Shown: in pieces, positions 48,556 through 56,445 of the stretch
Layout: each line of letters opens with the position of its first letter
How positions within the stretch are numbered: the stretch's first letter is position 1
Assembly: GCF_014203235.1 (NCBI RefSeq)
Contig: NZ_JACHIN010000001.1
Span: forward strand, 806,001 to 870,000
Direction: 5' to 3'
Source of the DNA: Nonomuraea endophytica
GTDB taxonomy: Bacteria; Actinomycetota; Actinomycetes; Streptosporangiales; Streptosporangiaceae
DNA length: 64,000 bases
Notes under the pieces: generated by a model
Told to the model about the DNA's origin: nothing
The model's input: only the letters and a program-made list of their open reading frames with translations
Databases searched by the model: none
Made by a program: the position numbers and the translations under genes

Positions 48556-51452
48556 TTCCCCATTATCCGGGCGTTGGTGTGGCGGGTGGCCTTCGCCGTC
48601 AACGGGTCCTCCGGCCAGGGATGCTTGGGATAGCGCCCGCGCAGCTCGGCGCGTACCGCACGGTAGCCCTCGCGCCAGAACGAGGCCAGGTCCGCCGTCA
48701 CCGCCGCCGGCCGGCCGGCCGGGGACAGCAGGTGGATGAGCAGCGGCACCCCGGCGATCTTCGGGGCGTCGTCCCAGCCGAACAGTTCCTGCAGCTTGAC
48801 CGCCAGCACCGGCTGCCCGCCCGAGTAGTCGACGCGGATCCGCGACCCGCTCGGCACCTCGATCCGCTCCGGCGCGACCTCCTCCAGCCGCCGGCTCCAC
48901 GGGATCAGCCTGCGCAGCGCCGTGGCCACGTCGATGCGTTCCAGGTCGGAACGGCGGCGCGCCCGCGACAGCTCCGGCTCCAGCCACTGCTCGGCCAGAT
49001 CGGGCAAGGCGTCCATGTCCGGCCACGGGTCGCCGGCGGCCCGATGGCAGAAGGCCAGGCGTTCGCGCAGGGCCACGGCCTCGGGGGTCCAGGTGAGCAC
49101 GTCCTCGGTACGCAGGCCGTACAGCAGAGCCTCCCGCACCTCGGCGCGCGGCAGCGGCCTGGACCCCAGCTCGATCGCGCCCATCCGCTCGACCCGCCGC
49201 GCCACCACGTCACCGCGGCGCTCCCCCGGCGCCACCTTCCAGGCCACCTCGTCCTCGACCGTGACCTCGCAGGCCAGCCGGGCCGTGTCCGCGTCGATCA
49301 CCACGGCCTGCCGGATCCGCGCGGTCGCCGACCCCGCCGGCCGGTCGGCCACCGCGATGGCCAGCCACTCGGCCTCGGCCAGCCGCGAACCCTCGCCGAG
49401 CTGCGCCTGCGTGCCGGACGCCATCAGATACGCCCCGCCCCTGCGCCGCGCCACCCGCTCCGGAAACGCCAGCGCCACGGTCACCCCGGCCACCGCGTCA
49501 ACGGAGCCGCGCCGTGAACCCGTCGCCGGGGCGGCCCGGGTTAGGCGTTCGACCTCCTTGCGCCAGCGGGGCAGGGCGCCGCTCCGGGCCGAGCGCCACA
49601 CCTCGGCCAGGTCGTCGGAGGCGTCCCTGGGAAGCTGGTCGGACAGCAGGGCGACCACCTCGGCCGCGCCGGGTCCGGCGTCCAGGAGCGCCCTGGCCAG
49701 GCGCGGGTGCACGCCCACCTGCGCCATACGCCGCCCGCGATCGGTCACCCGCGAGCTCTCGGGTTCGAGGGCGCCGAGCGTTTCGAGTGTGCGGGCCGCG
49801 GCGGACATCGCGGCCGGCGGCGGCGAGGTCAGCAGGCGCAGGCCGGTGGCTTCCGGAGTGCCCCAGCAGGCGGCCTGAAGGGCGAAACCGGTCAGGTCGG
49901 CCAGGGCGATCTCGGGTTGCGGATGGTCGGGCAGACGCTGGTGTTCGGCCTCGGTCCAGCAGCGGTAGACGGCGCCGGGCGCCTCACGGCCCGCCCGTCC
50001 CGCCCGCTGCACGGCCGCCGCCTTCGAGGCGCGGACCGTGGTGAGCGAGCCGAGCCCCCTCGCGTGGTCGGTACGCGGTTCGCGGGCCAGCCCCGAGTCC
50101 ACCACCACGCGCACCCCGGGCACCGTCAGGCTCGACTCGGCCACCGAGGTGGCCAGCACGACCCGGCGGGCGGTGGCGGGGGCCAGCACGGCGTCCTGGA
50201 CGTGCGCTGGGGCCTGGCCGTGTACCTGGAGCACCTGCACGTCCTCGTCGGCCAGCATCCTGGCGACCCTGCCGATCTCGGCGACGCCGGGCAGGAAGCA
50301 CAGCACGTCACCCTGCCGTTCGGCCAGCGCCCGCCGTACCGTCGAGGCCACGTGGGACAGCAACCCGGGATCCACCCGCAGCCCGTGCGGCGGCGCGATG
50401 GGTCGGGGCGGCGGCGCCCACACGGTCTCGACGGGGTACAGGGCGCCGGTGGCCGCCACGATCGGCGCGTCGCCCAGCAGGCGGGCCAGCGGCGCGGCGT
50501 CGGCGGTCGCCGAGGTGGCCAGCAGGCGCAGGTCCGGGCGTAGCGTCTCGCGGACGTCGAGCAGGAAGGCGAGTGCGGTGTCGGCGTCCAGGTGGCGTTC
50601 GTGGCACTCGTCGAGGATGACGACGTCCACGCCGGTTAGCTCTTGGTCGCGCTGGAGGCGTTGCAGCAGCACGCCTGTGGTCACGACCTCGACCATGGGG
50701 TTACGGCCCACCTTGCGCTCGCCCCTGATCGTGTAGCTGACCCCCATCCTGTGCGCGGCCGCCCGTACGGCCAGCCGCCGCGGCTCGGCCACCAGCACCC
50801 TCGCCCCTTCCTTGGCCAGCGCGAGAGGCACCACCGTGGTCTTGCCCGTGCCAGGAGGCGCGGTGAGCACCGCACAGCCGTGCCTTTCAAGCACCCCTGC
50901 CAACTCCCCCAACACCCCAACAATCGGCAACCCATCCCCAGGCGCCGCCACCCCGCCCATCCGACCCGACCCAGCAGACACCGCTTGGGTCGACACCCCA
51001 GAGGCACCCGATGACCCGGACGGCACACCGGTGGCCGGAGAGCCGGAGGCGTCACCCGACCCAGAAGCCGCCGAGACCGGCAGGCCAGGCGTGCCCGATG
51101 GCCCGGTCGACACGCCCGTGGCCGGAAGGCCGGGGGCGTCGCCCGGCCCCGGCTCCGCCGAGACCGCAAGGTCGGGTGTGGCGGCCGGATCGGGCGTGTC
51201 CTGCGATCCCGCTGACGCCGCCGGGGCCGACAGGCCAGGCGTGCCCGACGACCTGGAAAGCGTGCCCGGGGCCGGATGGCCGGAGGCGTGGCCCGGGGCG
51301 GGCTCGGCCGAGACCGCAAGGTCGGGTGTGGCGGTGGCCGGATCAGGCGTGACCGACGGCCTGGTTGGCGCGACGGGGTCGGAGGGGTCGCGCGGGCCGG
51401 GCTTGGGTGTGGGGGTGGGGTTGGGTGAGGGGGGTTGGGGTGGGGTGGGCAT
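48552..51452 (-). CDS. hrpB: ATP-dependent helicase HrpB with repetitive N-terminal extension
   Basis: The 966-residue frame has the DEAH-type RNA helicase core: GTGKTTVVPLALA (motif I), VVILDECHERHLDADTALAF (motif II), TSATADAAPLARLL (motif III) and the later QRAGRAGREAPGAVYRCW (motif VI), then HrpB-specific C-terminal domains. HrpB typically begins LPIAAVLPEL; here that point (LPIVGVLGELAGVLERHGC) is reached only at residue 175. Residues 1-165 are Pro/Ser/Thr/Gly-rich with imperfect ~23-residue repeats (TPDLAVSAEPxPG). An internal ATG at 50960 (MGGVAAPGDGLPIVGV) would give a normal-length protein. The upstream ArsR gene ends 6 bases before the long start, which favours translation from 51452. 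Confidence 0.88.
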   Translation of the reverse strand: MPTPPQPPSPNPTPTPKPGPRDPSDPVAPTRPSVTPDPATATPDLAVSAEPAPGHASGHPAPGTLSRSSGTPGLSAPAASAGSQDTPDPAATPDLAVSAEPGPGDAPGLPATGVSTGPSGTPGLPVSAASGSGDASGSPATGVPSGSSGASGVSTQAVSAGSGRMGGVAAPGDGLPIVGVLGELAGVLERHGCAVLTAPPGTGKTTVVPLALAKEGARVLVAEPRRLAVRAAAHRMGVSYTIRGERKVGRNPMVEVVTTGVLLQRLQRDQELTGVDVVILDECHERHLDADTALAFLLDVRETLRPDLRLLATSATADAAPLARLLGDAPIVAATGALYPVETVWAPPPRPIAPPHGLRVDPGLLSHVASTVRRALAERQGDVLCFLPGVAEIGRVARMLADEDVQVLQVHGQAPAHVQDAVLAPATARRVVLATSVAESSLTVPGVRVVVDSGLAREPRTDHARGLGSLTTVRASKAAAVQRAGRAGREAPGAVYRCWTEAEHQRLPDHPQPEIALADLTGFALQAACWGTPEATGLRLLTSPPPAAMSAAARTLETLGALEPESSRVTDRGRRMAQVGVHPRLARALLDAGPGAAEVVALLSDQLPRDASDDLAEVWRSARSGALPRWRKEVERLTRAAPATGSRRGSVDAVAGVTVALAFPERVARRRGGAYLMASGTQAQLGEGSRLAEAEWLAIAVADRPAGSATARIRQAVVIDADTARLACEVTVEDEVAWKVAPGERRGDVVARRVERMGAIELGSRPLPRAEVREALLYGLRTEDVLTWTPEAVALRERLAFCHRAAGDPWPDMDALPDLAEQWLEPELSRARRRSDLERIDVATALRRLIPWSRRLEEVAPERIEVPSGSRIRVDYSGGQPVLAVKLQELFGWDDAPKIAGVPLLIHLLSPAGRPAAVTADLASFWREGYRAVRAELRGRYPKHPWPEDPLTAKATRHTNARIMGK

Positions 51453-51457
51453 GGCGG

Positions 51458-51772
51458 CTAGGCGGGGTGGGCGGCGGTGAGGATGGAGTTGATCAGGCCG
51501 GGGAAGCGGGCGTCGAGGTCGTCCCGGCGCAGGCTGAGCATGCGCTCACGGCCGTTCAGCCGGGTTCTGGTGACGCCGGCCTCGCGCAGCGCGCGGTAGT
51601 GGTGCGACAGCGTCGACTTGTGGATGTCGAGGTCGTCCCCGGCGCTGGAGCACGACAGCTCGCGGCCGTCGGCGAGCTTGACGACCAGTTCGAGCCGCAC
51701 GGGGTCCCCCAAGACCCTCAGCACCTCCGTGAGCTGGATGTCCTTCGCGTCCGGGTGCGGAAGCTGGCGCAT
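51458..51772 (-). CDS. ArsR family transcriptional regulator
   Basis: This 104-residue winged-helix protein contains EVLRVLGDPVRLELVVKLAD GREL, an ArsR opening, and the recognition helix DLDIHKSTLSHHYRALREAGV, without the metal-binding CxC box. It is divergent from the MFS transporter, with 57 bases between, and is probably its repressor. A plausible minus-strand promoter is TTGTCA and TAGAGT with 16-base spacing. The short downstream gap to hrpB suggests read-through to the helicase gene. Confidence 0.9.
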   Translation of the reverse strand: MRQLPHPDAKDIQLTEVLRVLGDPVRLELVVKLADGRELSCSSAGDDLDIHKSTLSHHYRALREAGVTRTRLNGRERMLSLRRDDLDARFPGLINSILTAAHPA

Positions 51773-51829
51773 GGTGTCACTCTACTTCAGTTCCATTGTT
51801 TGACAACCATCCAACTATAAGCCAGCGTA

Positions 51830-52978
51830 GTGGGAGTGAATTCGAGGCTTTATCCACTTGCTGTGGGAAATTTCGCTGTTGGGACGGGGATGTTCGTCAC
51901 GGCGGGGCTTCTCCCCCCGATCTCCCGTGACCTGCAGATCTCCGTGGCGGCGGCCGGGCAGCTGGCGACGGTGTTCGCGCTGGCCTATGCCATCCTCTCG
52001 CCCGTGCTGGCAGCGCTCACGGCCAGGTTGCCGCGCAAACGCCTGTTGCTGATCGCCCTCGTCGTCTTCATCCTGGGCAACGCCTTGACCGCCATCGCCC
52101 CCACCTACCCCTTGATCCTGGCCACGCGGGTGATCGCGGCGGCCGGGGCGGCCATGTTCACGCCGACAGCGTCCGGTGTCGCCAACGCGCTGACCTCTCC
52201 GGAACGCCGGGGACGGGCGCTCGCTCTGGTGATGGGCGGGCTCAGCGTCTCCTCGGCGATCGGGGTGCCGCTCGGCACCTGGCTCGGCGGGGCGGGCGGC
52301 TGGCGTTCGACGATCTGGCTGGTGGTGGGACTCGGCGTCGTGGGCCTGATCGGCGTGGCCGTACTGGTGCCAGAGGTGACGATCCCCTCCTCCGGACGGC
52401 TGCGCGACCGCTTCGCGCCACTGGCCGACCGGCGGGTGGCGGCGGTGCTGACGACCCAGTTGCTGATGTTCTCCGCAGGTTTCACCGCCTACACCTACAT
52501 CGGCTCGCTTTTCGACCTGTCGCTCCCCGCGGTGTTGTGGGCGTGGGGGCTGGGCGGGATCATCGGCAACCAGTTGGGCGGCCGCCTCACCGACGCCTAC
52601 GGCCCACGCCGGATGGTCTTCCTGGGCCTGGTCGCCGCCACCATCTTCCTGGCCCTGATCCCGTTCGCGAACCTGTCGCTGCCGATCGCCCTGATCTGGG
52701 CCTTCCTCTGGGGAACGGTGGGCTGGCTGGTCGCGCCCGCGCAGCAGTACCGGACGGTCGCCGCGGTTCCCGACAGCGTGCCGATCGGACTGGGACTGCT
52801 CTCGTCGGCCCAGTACGCGGGCCTGTTCGTGGCCGGCCTCACCGGCGGCCTGGCCCTGGAGTGGTACGGCAGAGCCGGCGTCATCATCCTGGCCACGGGA
52901 CTGAGCGTGGCCGCGGTGCTCTTCACGCTGGCCACCTACCGCCGCACGCCAGCGGCCATGGCGCCGGCGGCGAGCTAA
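51830..52978 (+). CDS. MFS drug/sugar efflux transporter
   Basis: The 382-residue transporter has 12 transmembrane helices of the DHA1/AraJ type. It opens NSRLYPLAVGNFAVGTGMFV, followed by the motif A region LTARLPRKRLLLIALVVFIL between helices 2 and 3, and motif C-like GVPLGTWLGGAGGWRSTIWL in helix 5. It probably exports small hydrophobic compounds or sugars by proton antiport. The ArsR gene is divergent and the likely repressor. GTG 51830 is the start. The stop overlaps the LysR stop by 4 bp. Confidence 0.92.
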   Translation: MGVNSRLYPLAVGNFAVGTGMFVTAGLLPPISRDLQISVAAAGQLATVFALAYAILSPVLAALTARLPRKRLLLIALVVFILGNALTAIAPTYPLILATRVIAAAGAAMFTPTASGVANALTSPERRGRALALVMGGLSVSSAIGVPLGTWLGGAGGWRSTIWLVVGLGVVGLIGVAVLVPEVTIPSSGRLRDRFAPLADRRVAAVLTTQLLMFSAGFTAYTYIGSLFDLSLPAVLWAWGLGGIIGNQLGGRLTDAYGPRRMVFLGLVAATIFLALIPFANLSLPIALIWAFLWGTVGWLVAPAQQYRTVAAVPDSVPIGLGLLSSAQYAGLFVAGLTGGLALEWYGRAGVIILATGLSVAAVLFTLATYRRTPAAMAPAAS

Positions 52979-53853
52979 CCCATGGCCGCCCTGGCGTGCT
53001 CGACCAGCGCGCGGGCCGCCGGCCCTGCGGGCTGGTCGGTACGCCAGGCCAGCCCCATCTGCCCCCGCATGGCGGGCTCCCGGATCTCCAGCACGTGCAG
53101 GTCGTCGTACCGCGAAACCGCCGAACGCGGCAGGATCGCCACCCCCAGCCCATGAGCGGCCAGCTTGGCCAGGAAGTACGGCTCACTGGCCTCGAACGCC
53201 ACCCGAGGCCGAAACCCCGCCCCGGCACAGGCCGCCTCAAGAACGGACCGCAACCCGGTCCCCGGCGGCAACGTGATCAACGTAAGATCCCGCAGCTCCG
53301 ACACGGTGACGGAGTCCCGCTCGTCCAGCGAGTGCCCCCGCCTGACAGCGGCCACGACATCCTGATCGATGACCACCTGAGTCTCCACCCCGGCAGGCAG
53401 CGGCGCCCCAAGCCCAAGCAGGGCAAGGTCCACCTGCCCAGCCGCGAGCGCCTCGGCGAGGGTGATCGGATCCATCTCGTTGAGCGTGATCTCCACAGCC
53501 GGATGTTTGGCGTGAAAACCCGCGAGGAGCCCGGCCAGATCCAGCGCCCAGGGCGCGGTCACGACAGCCATGACCACCCGCCCCCGCAGCAGCCCGGTGA
53601 ACTCGTCCACGACGTCACGCATCCCGGTCACCGCCCACAGCGCGGCCCGCGCGTAAGGCAGCACCGCCCGCCCCACCTCGGTCAGCGTCACACTGCGCCC
53701 CGACCGGTCGAACAACGGCTGCCCCAGCTCCCGCTCCAACTGCTTGACCTGCGCACTCACACCCGGCTGCGCCACGTGCAGCTTGACCGCCGCCTTGGTG
53801 AAGCCGCCCTCCTCGACCACCGAGACGAAGTACTCAAGCTGCCGCAGTTCCAT
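52975..53853 (-). CDS. LysR family transcriptional regulator
   Basis: At 292 residues the protein has the LysR N-terminal HTH (MELRQLEYFVSVVEEGGFTK AAVKLHVAQPGVSAQVKQLE) and a C-terminal PBP-like effector domain. It is divergent from the FAD-linked oxidase gene at 53924, separated by 70 bases that include an AT-rich TGGATTATAGCTA stretch. LysR proteins usually activate the divergent gene in response to a substrate-related ligand. The oxidase is therefore the expected target (inference). Confidence 0.93.
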   Translation of the reverse strand: MELRQLEYFVSVVEEGGFTKAAVKLHVAQPGVSAQVKQLERELGQPLFDRSGRSVTLTEVGRAVLPYARAALWAVTGMRDVVDEFTGLLRGRVVMAVVTAPWALDLAGLLAGFHAKHPAVEITLNEMDPITLAEALAAGQVDLALLGLGAPLPAGVETQVVIDQDVVAAVRRGHSLDERDSVTVSELRDLTLITLPPGTGLRSVLEAACAGAGFRPRVAFEASEPYFLAKLAAHGLGVAILPRSAVSRYDDLHVLEIREPAMRGQMGLAWRTDQPAGPAARALVEHARAAMG

Positions 53854-53923
53854 AACTGTGGATTATAGCTACGAGCAGAACCAGCTCTTGGACTTATGGA
53901 AAGCCCCTGGGCAGGATGGCCGT

Positions 53924-55213
53924 ATGGCTCACACCATCACCGCAGACTCCGACCAATACGACAGCGAACGGACCGGCTTCCAGCTCTCCGCGAGCCATCG
54001 CCCAGACGTGATCTTCGCCGCGGAGAACGCCGCCGACATCCGCGCCGCGGTGGCCCACGCCGCCGCCCGCAACCTGCGAGTGGCCGTCCAGGCCACCGGC
54101 CACGGCCTGGCGACGGCGGCCGACAGCGGCGTCCTCATCACCACAGGAAGAATGAACGGCGTCCGCGTGGACCCGGCAGCCGCGACCGCCTGGGTCGAGC
54201 CGGGCACCCCATGGTCCAAGGTGATCGAAGCCGCCGCCCCCCACGGCCTGGCCCCGCTGTCCGGCGCCGCCCCCGCGGTAGGCGCGCTCTCCTACACCCT
54301 CGGCGGCGGCATCGGCCTCATGGCCCGCAAACACGGCTACGCCGCCGACCAGGTAAGGGCGATAGAGGTGGTGACCGCCGACGCCGAACTCGTCCTGGCC
54401 ACCCCCGACAAGGAACCCGACCTGTTCTGGGCCCTGCTGGGCGGCAGGGGCAACTTCGGCGTGGCCACGGGCATGGAAATCGCCCTGGTCCCGGTGAAGA
54501 CGCTGTACGGCGGCGCGATGTTCTTCGACGGCTTCGACGCGGTCCACGCCTGGCGCGAATGGGTGGCCGCGGTCCCGGAGGAGATGACCTCGTCGGTGGC
54601 GGTCATCCCGTTCCCCGACGCCCCGTTCGTCCCCGAACCCCTACGCGGCCGCCGGGCGACACACATCCGCATCGCGTACCTGGGCCCGGCCGAGGAGGGC
54701 AAACACCTCACAGACCAACTCCGCGCGTACGGCCCGCGCCTGATGGACAAGGTGGACGAGATCCCGTACACCCAGTCCGGCGTCATCCACAACGACCCGA
54801 CCGACCCGGTGGCCTCCCAGTCCTCCCACAGCCTTTTGAGAGAACTGCCACCCCAGGCGGTGGAGGCGGCAAGATCCCTGACCACGAACATCCTGGAGAT
54901 CCGCCAGTTGGGCGGAGCCCTGTCCCGCCCACCCATGACACCGAACGCCATAGGCAACCGAGACGCGGCATACATCTACGGCATCGTCTCCAGAGGCCCC
55001 GAGGTAACCCCGGAACACGCCCAGCTGGAAGGCGCCCTACGCCCCTGGTCGACCGGCGGAAAAGCACTGAACTTCCTGTTCGCCGCCCACGCGACGGAAG
55101 AAAACGTCAAAAAGGCCTTCGACCCAAGCACATACGACCGCCTGAGGGACCTGAAGACCACCTACGACCCGACCGACCTGTTCCACCACACCCACCACAT
55201 CCCGCCCAGATAG
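53924..55213 (+). CDS. FAD-linked oxidase of the berberine bridge enzyme type
   Basis: The 429-residue flavoenzyme has an FAD_binding_4 domain: RAAVAHAAARNLRVAVQATG H with His in the ATGHGLATA loop, which in relatives carries the covalent FAD, and GALSYTLGGGIGLMARKHGY. A BBE C-terminal domain follows (RDLKTTYDPTDLFHHTHHIP). Such oxidases act on sugars, alcohols or alkaloid-like substrates with O2. Only one covalent-attachment His is visible and the usual second Cys is not obvious, so mono-covalent FAD is likely. A LysR gene is divergent. The ATG at 53924 has AGGATGG upstream. Confidence 0.88.
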   Translation: MAHTITADSDQYDSERTGFQLSASHRPDVIFAAENAADIRAAVAHAAARNLRVAVQATGHGLATAADSGVLITTGRMNGVRVDPAAATAWVEPGTPWSKVIEAAAPHGLAPLSGAAPAVGALSYTLGGGIGLMARKHGYAADQVRAIEVVTADAELVLATPDKEPDLFWALLGGRGNFGVATGMEIALVPVKTLYGGAMFFDGFDAVHAWREWVAAVPEEMTSSVAVIPFPDAPFVPEPLRGRRATHIRIAYLGPAEEGKHLTDQLRAYGPRLMDKVDEIPYTQSGVIHNDPTDPVASQSSHSLLRELPPQAVEAARSLTTNILEIRQLGGALSRPPMTPNAIGNRDAAYIYGIVSRGPEVTPEHAQLEGALRPWSTGGKALNFLFAAHATEENVKKAFDPSTYDRLRDLKTTYDPTDLFHHTHHIPPR

Positions 55214-55317
55214 CCCAGATAGCCCTGGTGGCCCCGGTAGGCCGGTCGAGGGGGTGAACGAAGGGCCGTGACGGCGGGCACCCCGTCCGACGTGAGAAGC
55301 GACCCCCACGATCGACG

Positions 55318-55348
55318 CCCGCCCACGCCGGCGGGTGGCGTGGGCGGG
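55318..55348. terminator. Strong bidirectional hairpin
   Basis: CCCGCCCACGCC and GGCGTGGGCGGG form a perfect 12-bp stem with a 7-base loop between the convergent BBE-type oxidase and half-ALDH genes. Confidence 0.7.
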
Positions 55349-55412
55349 GGCTCGCCGTAACGGATAGAGGCCCTAAAAGGGCCGCAACAGACCGAGACCC
55401 AAAAAACCAGAG

Positions 55413-56258
55413 TCAGATCCCGACTGGGTGCCAGACGGTTTTGGTTTCGAGGAAGCGGGTCATGCGAGAGAGCCCCGGATCCAAGGACCAGTCCTCGGAA
55501 GCCGGGCGGAAGACGCGTTTGAGGTTTTCGGCGGCCTCCTGCTCGCACTTCAGCGCCAGGTCAGCATCCTCGACCCCGCCAAGGTCCAGGCCGTTGACGT
55601 CCATGTGCGCGGCCAGCCACGGGGCCAGCTCCGACTGATGCCCGGTGAGCAGGTTGACCACCCCGCCGGGCAGGTCGGAGGTGGCCAGCACCTCGGCCAG
55701 CGTGATCGCGGGCAGCGGCGCGTTCTCGGACGCCACCACCACGCACGTGTTACCGGTGACGATGACCGGCGCGATCACCGAGATCAGCCCGAGCAGCGGG
55801 TCGGCGGGCGCGACGACCGCGACCACCCCGGTCGGCTCCGGCGTCGAGAGGTTGAAGTACGGCCCGGCCACCGGATTCGCCGCCCCGCGCACCGACGCGA
55901 TCTTGTCCGACCACCCGGCGTACCAGACCAGCCGGTCCACGGCCGCGTCCACCCGCTCGGCCGCGGCCTTCTTGGGCCCGCCCAGCTCCTCGGCGAACTG
56001 CGCCCGCCGCCCCTCCAGCATCTCCGCGACGCGGTAGAGGATCTGCCCCCGGTTGTACGGCGTCGCCCCCGACCAGCCCGGGAACGCCTTGCGGGCGGCC
56101 ACCACGGCGTCGCGGGCGTCCTTGCGCGAGGCACGCGCCGCGTTGGCCACGAACTCGCCCTTGGCCGAGGTCACGACGTAGGACCTTCCACTCTCGGAGC
56201 GGGGGAACGCCCCGCCGATGAACAGCTTGTAGGTCTTGCGTACGGACAACCTACTCAT
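55413..56258 (-). CDS. Half-length aldehyde dehydrogenase-like protein lacking the catalytic domain
   Basis: The 281-residue protein matches the N-terminal NAD-binding half of ALDHs: YKLFIGGAFPRSESGRSYVV, DARDAVVAARKAFPGWSGAT, GVVAVVAPADPLLGLISVIA and LATSDLPGGVVNLLTGHQSE. It then diverges (GVEDADLALKCEQEAAENLK R) and ends before the catalytic Cys/Glu domain, so it should not be a normal ALDH. Its ATG overlaps the mini-ORF stop by 8 bp. I believe similar half-ALDH genes accompany full ALDH genes in other actinomycetes; that needs a search. A regulatory or scaffold subunit is one idea (inference). The protein ends TKTVWHPVGI. Confidence 0.85.
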   Translation of the reverse strand: MSRLSVRKTYKLFIGGAFPRSESGRSYVVTSAKGEFVANAARASRKDARDAVVAARKAFPGWSGATPYNRGQILYRVAEMLEGRRAQFAEELGGPKKAAAERVDAAVDRLVWYAGWSDKIASVRGAANPVAGPYFNLSTPEPTGVVAVVAPADPLLGLISVIAPVIVTGNTCVVVASENAPLPAITLAEVLATSDLPGGVVNLLTGHQSELAPWLAAHMDVNGLDLGGVEDADLALKCEQEAAENLKRVFRPASEDWSLDPGLSRMTRFLETKTVWHPVGI

Positions 56259-56445
56259 CGCCGCGCCCCCTCCACGTGATCTCCTGGGTCAGCTGCACAG
56301 GAGCGAAGATCTGACCGCACCTGCTGACACCGCAGCGGTGCGCGAACCACCCGGTACGGCCCGGCCGTCCGGCCCTGGCGAAGGCGTGTCCCCGGGTGGC
56401 CTGCCCGCGGCGGGCCCGGCGTTTGCCACGCTTGTGCTCACACAT
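56251..56445 (-). CDS. Small Cys/Arg-rich ORF between the two ALDH genes
   Basis: A 64-residue frame (MCEHKRGKRRARRGQATRGH ... HRCGVSRCGQIFAPVQLTQE) fills the gap between the full and half ALDH genes. Its ATG overlaps the full ALDH stop (ATGTGTGA, 8 bp) and its TAG overlaps the half-ALDH ATG (ATGAGTAG, 8 bp). G/C at third positions is about 83%, consistent with coding. Cys/His residues are clustered at both ends (C2, H4; H36, C38, C43), which would permit metal binding. A chance ORF is possible because the same frame is also open upstream inside the ALDH gene. Confidence 0.5.
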   Translation of the reverse strand: MCEHKRGKRRARRGQATRGHAFARAGRPGRTGWFAHRCGVSRCGQIFAPVQLTQEITWRGRGDE

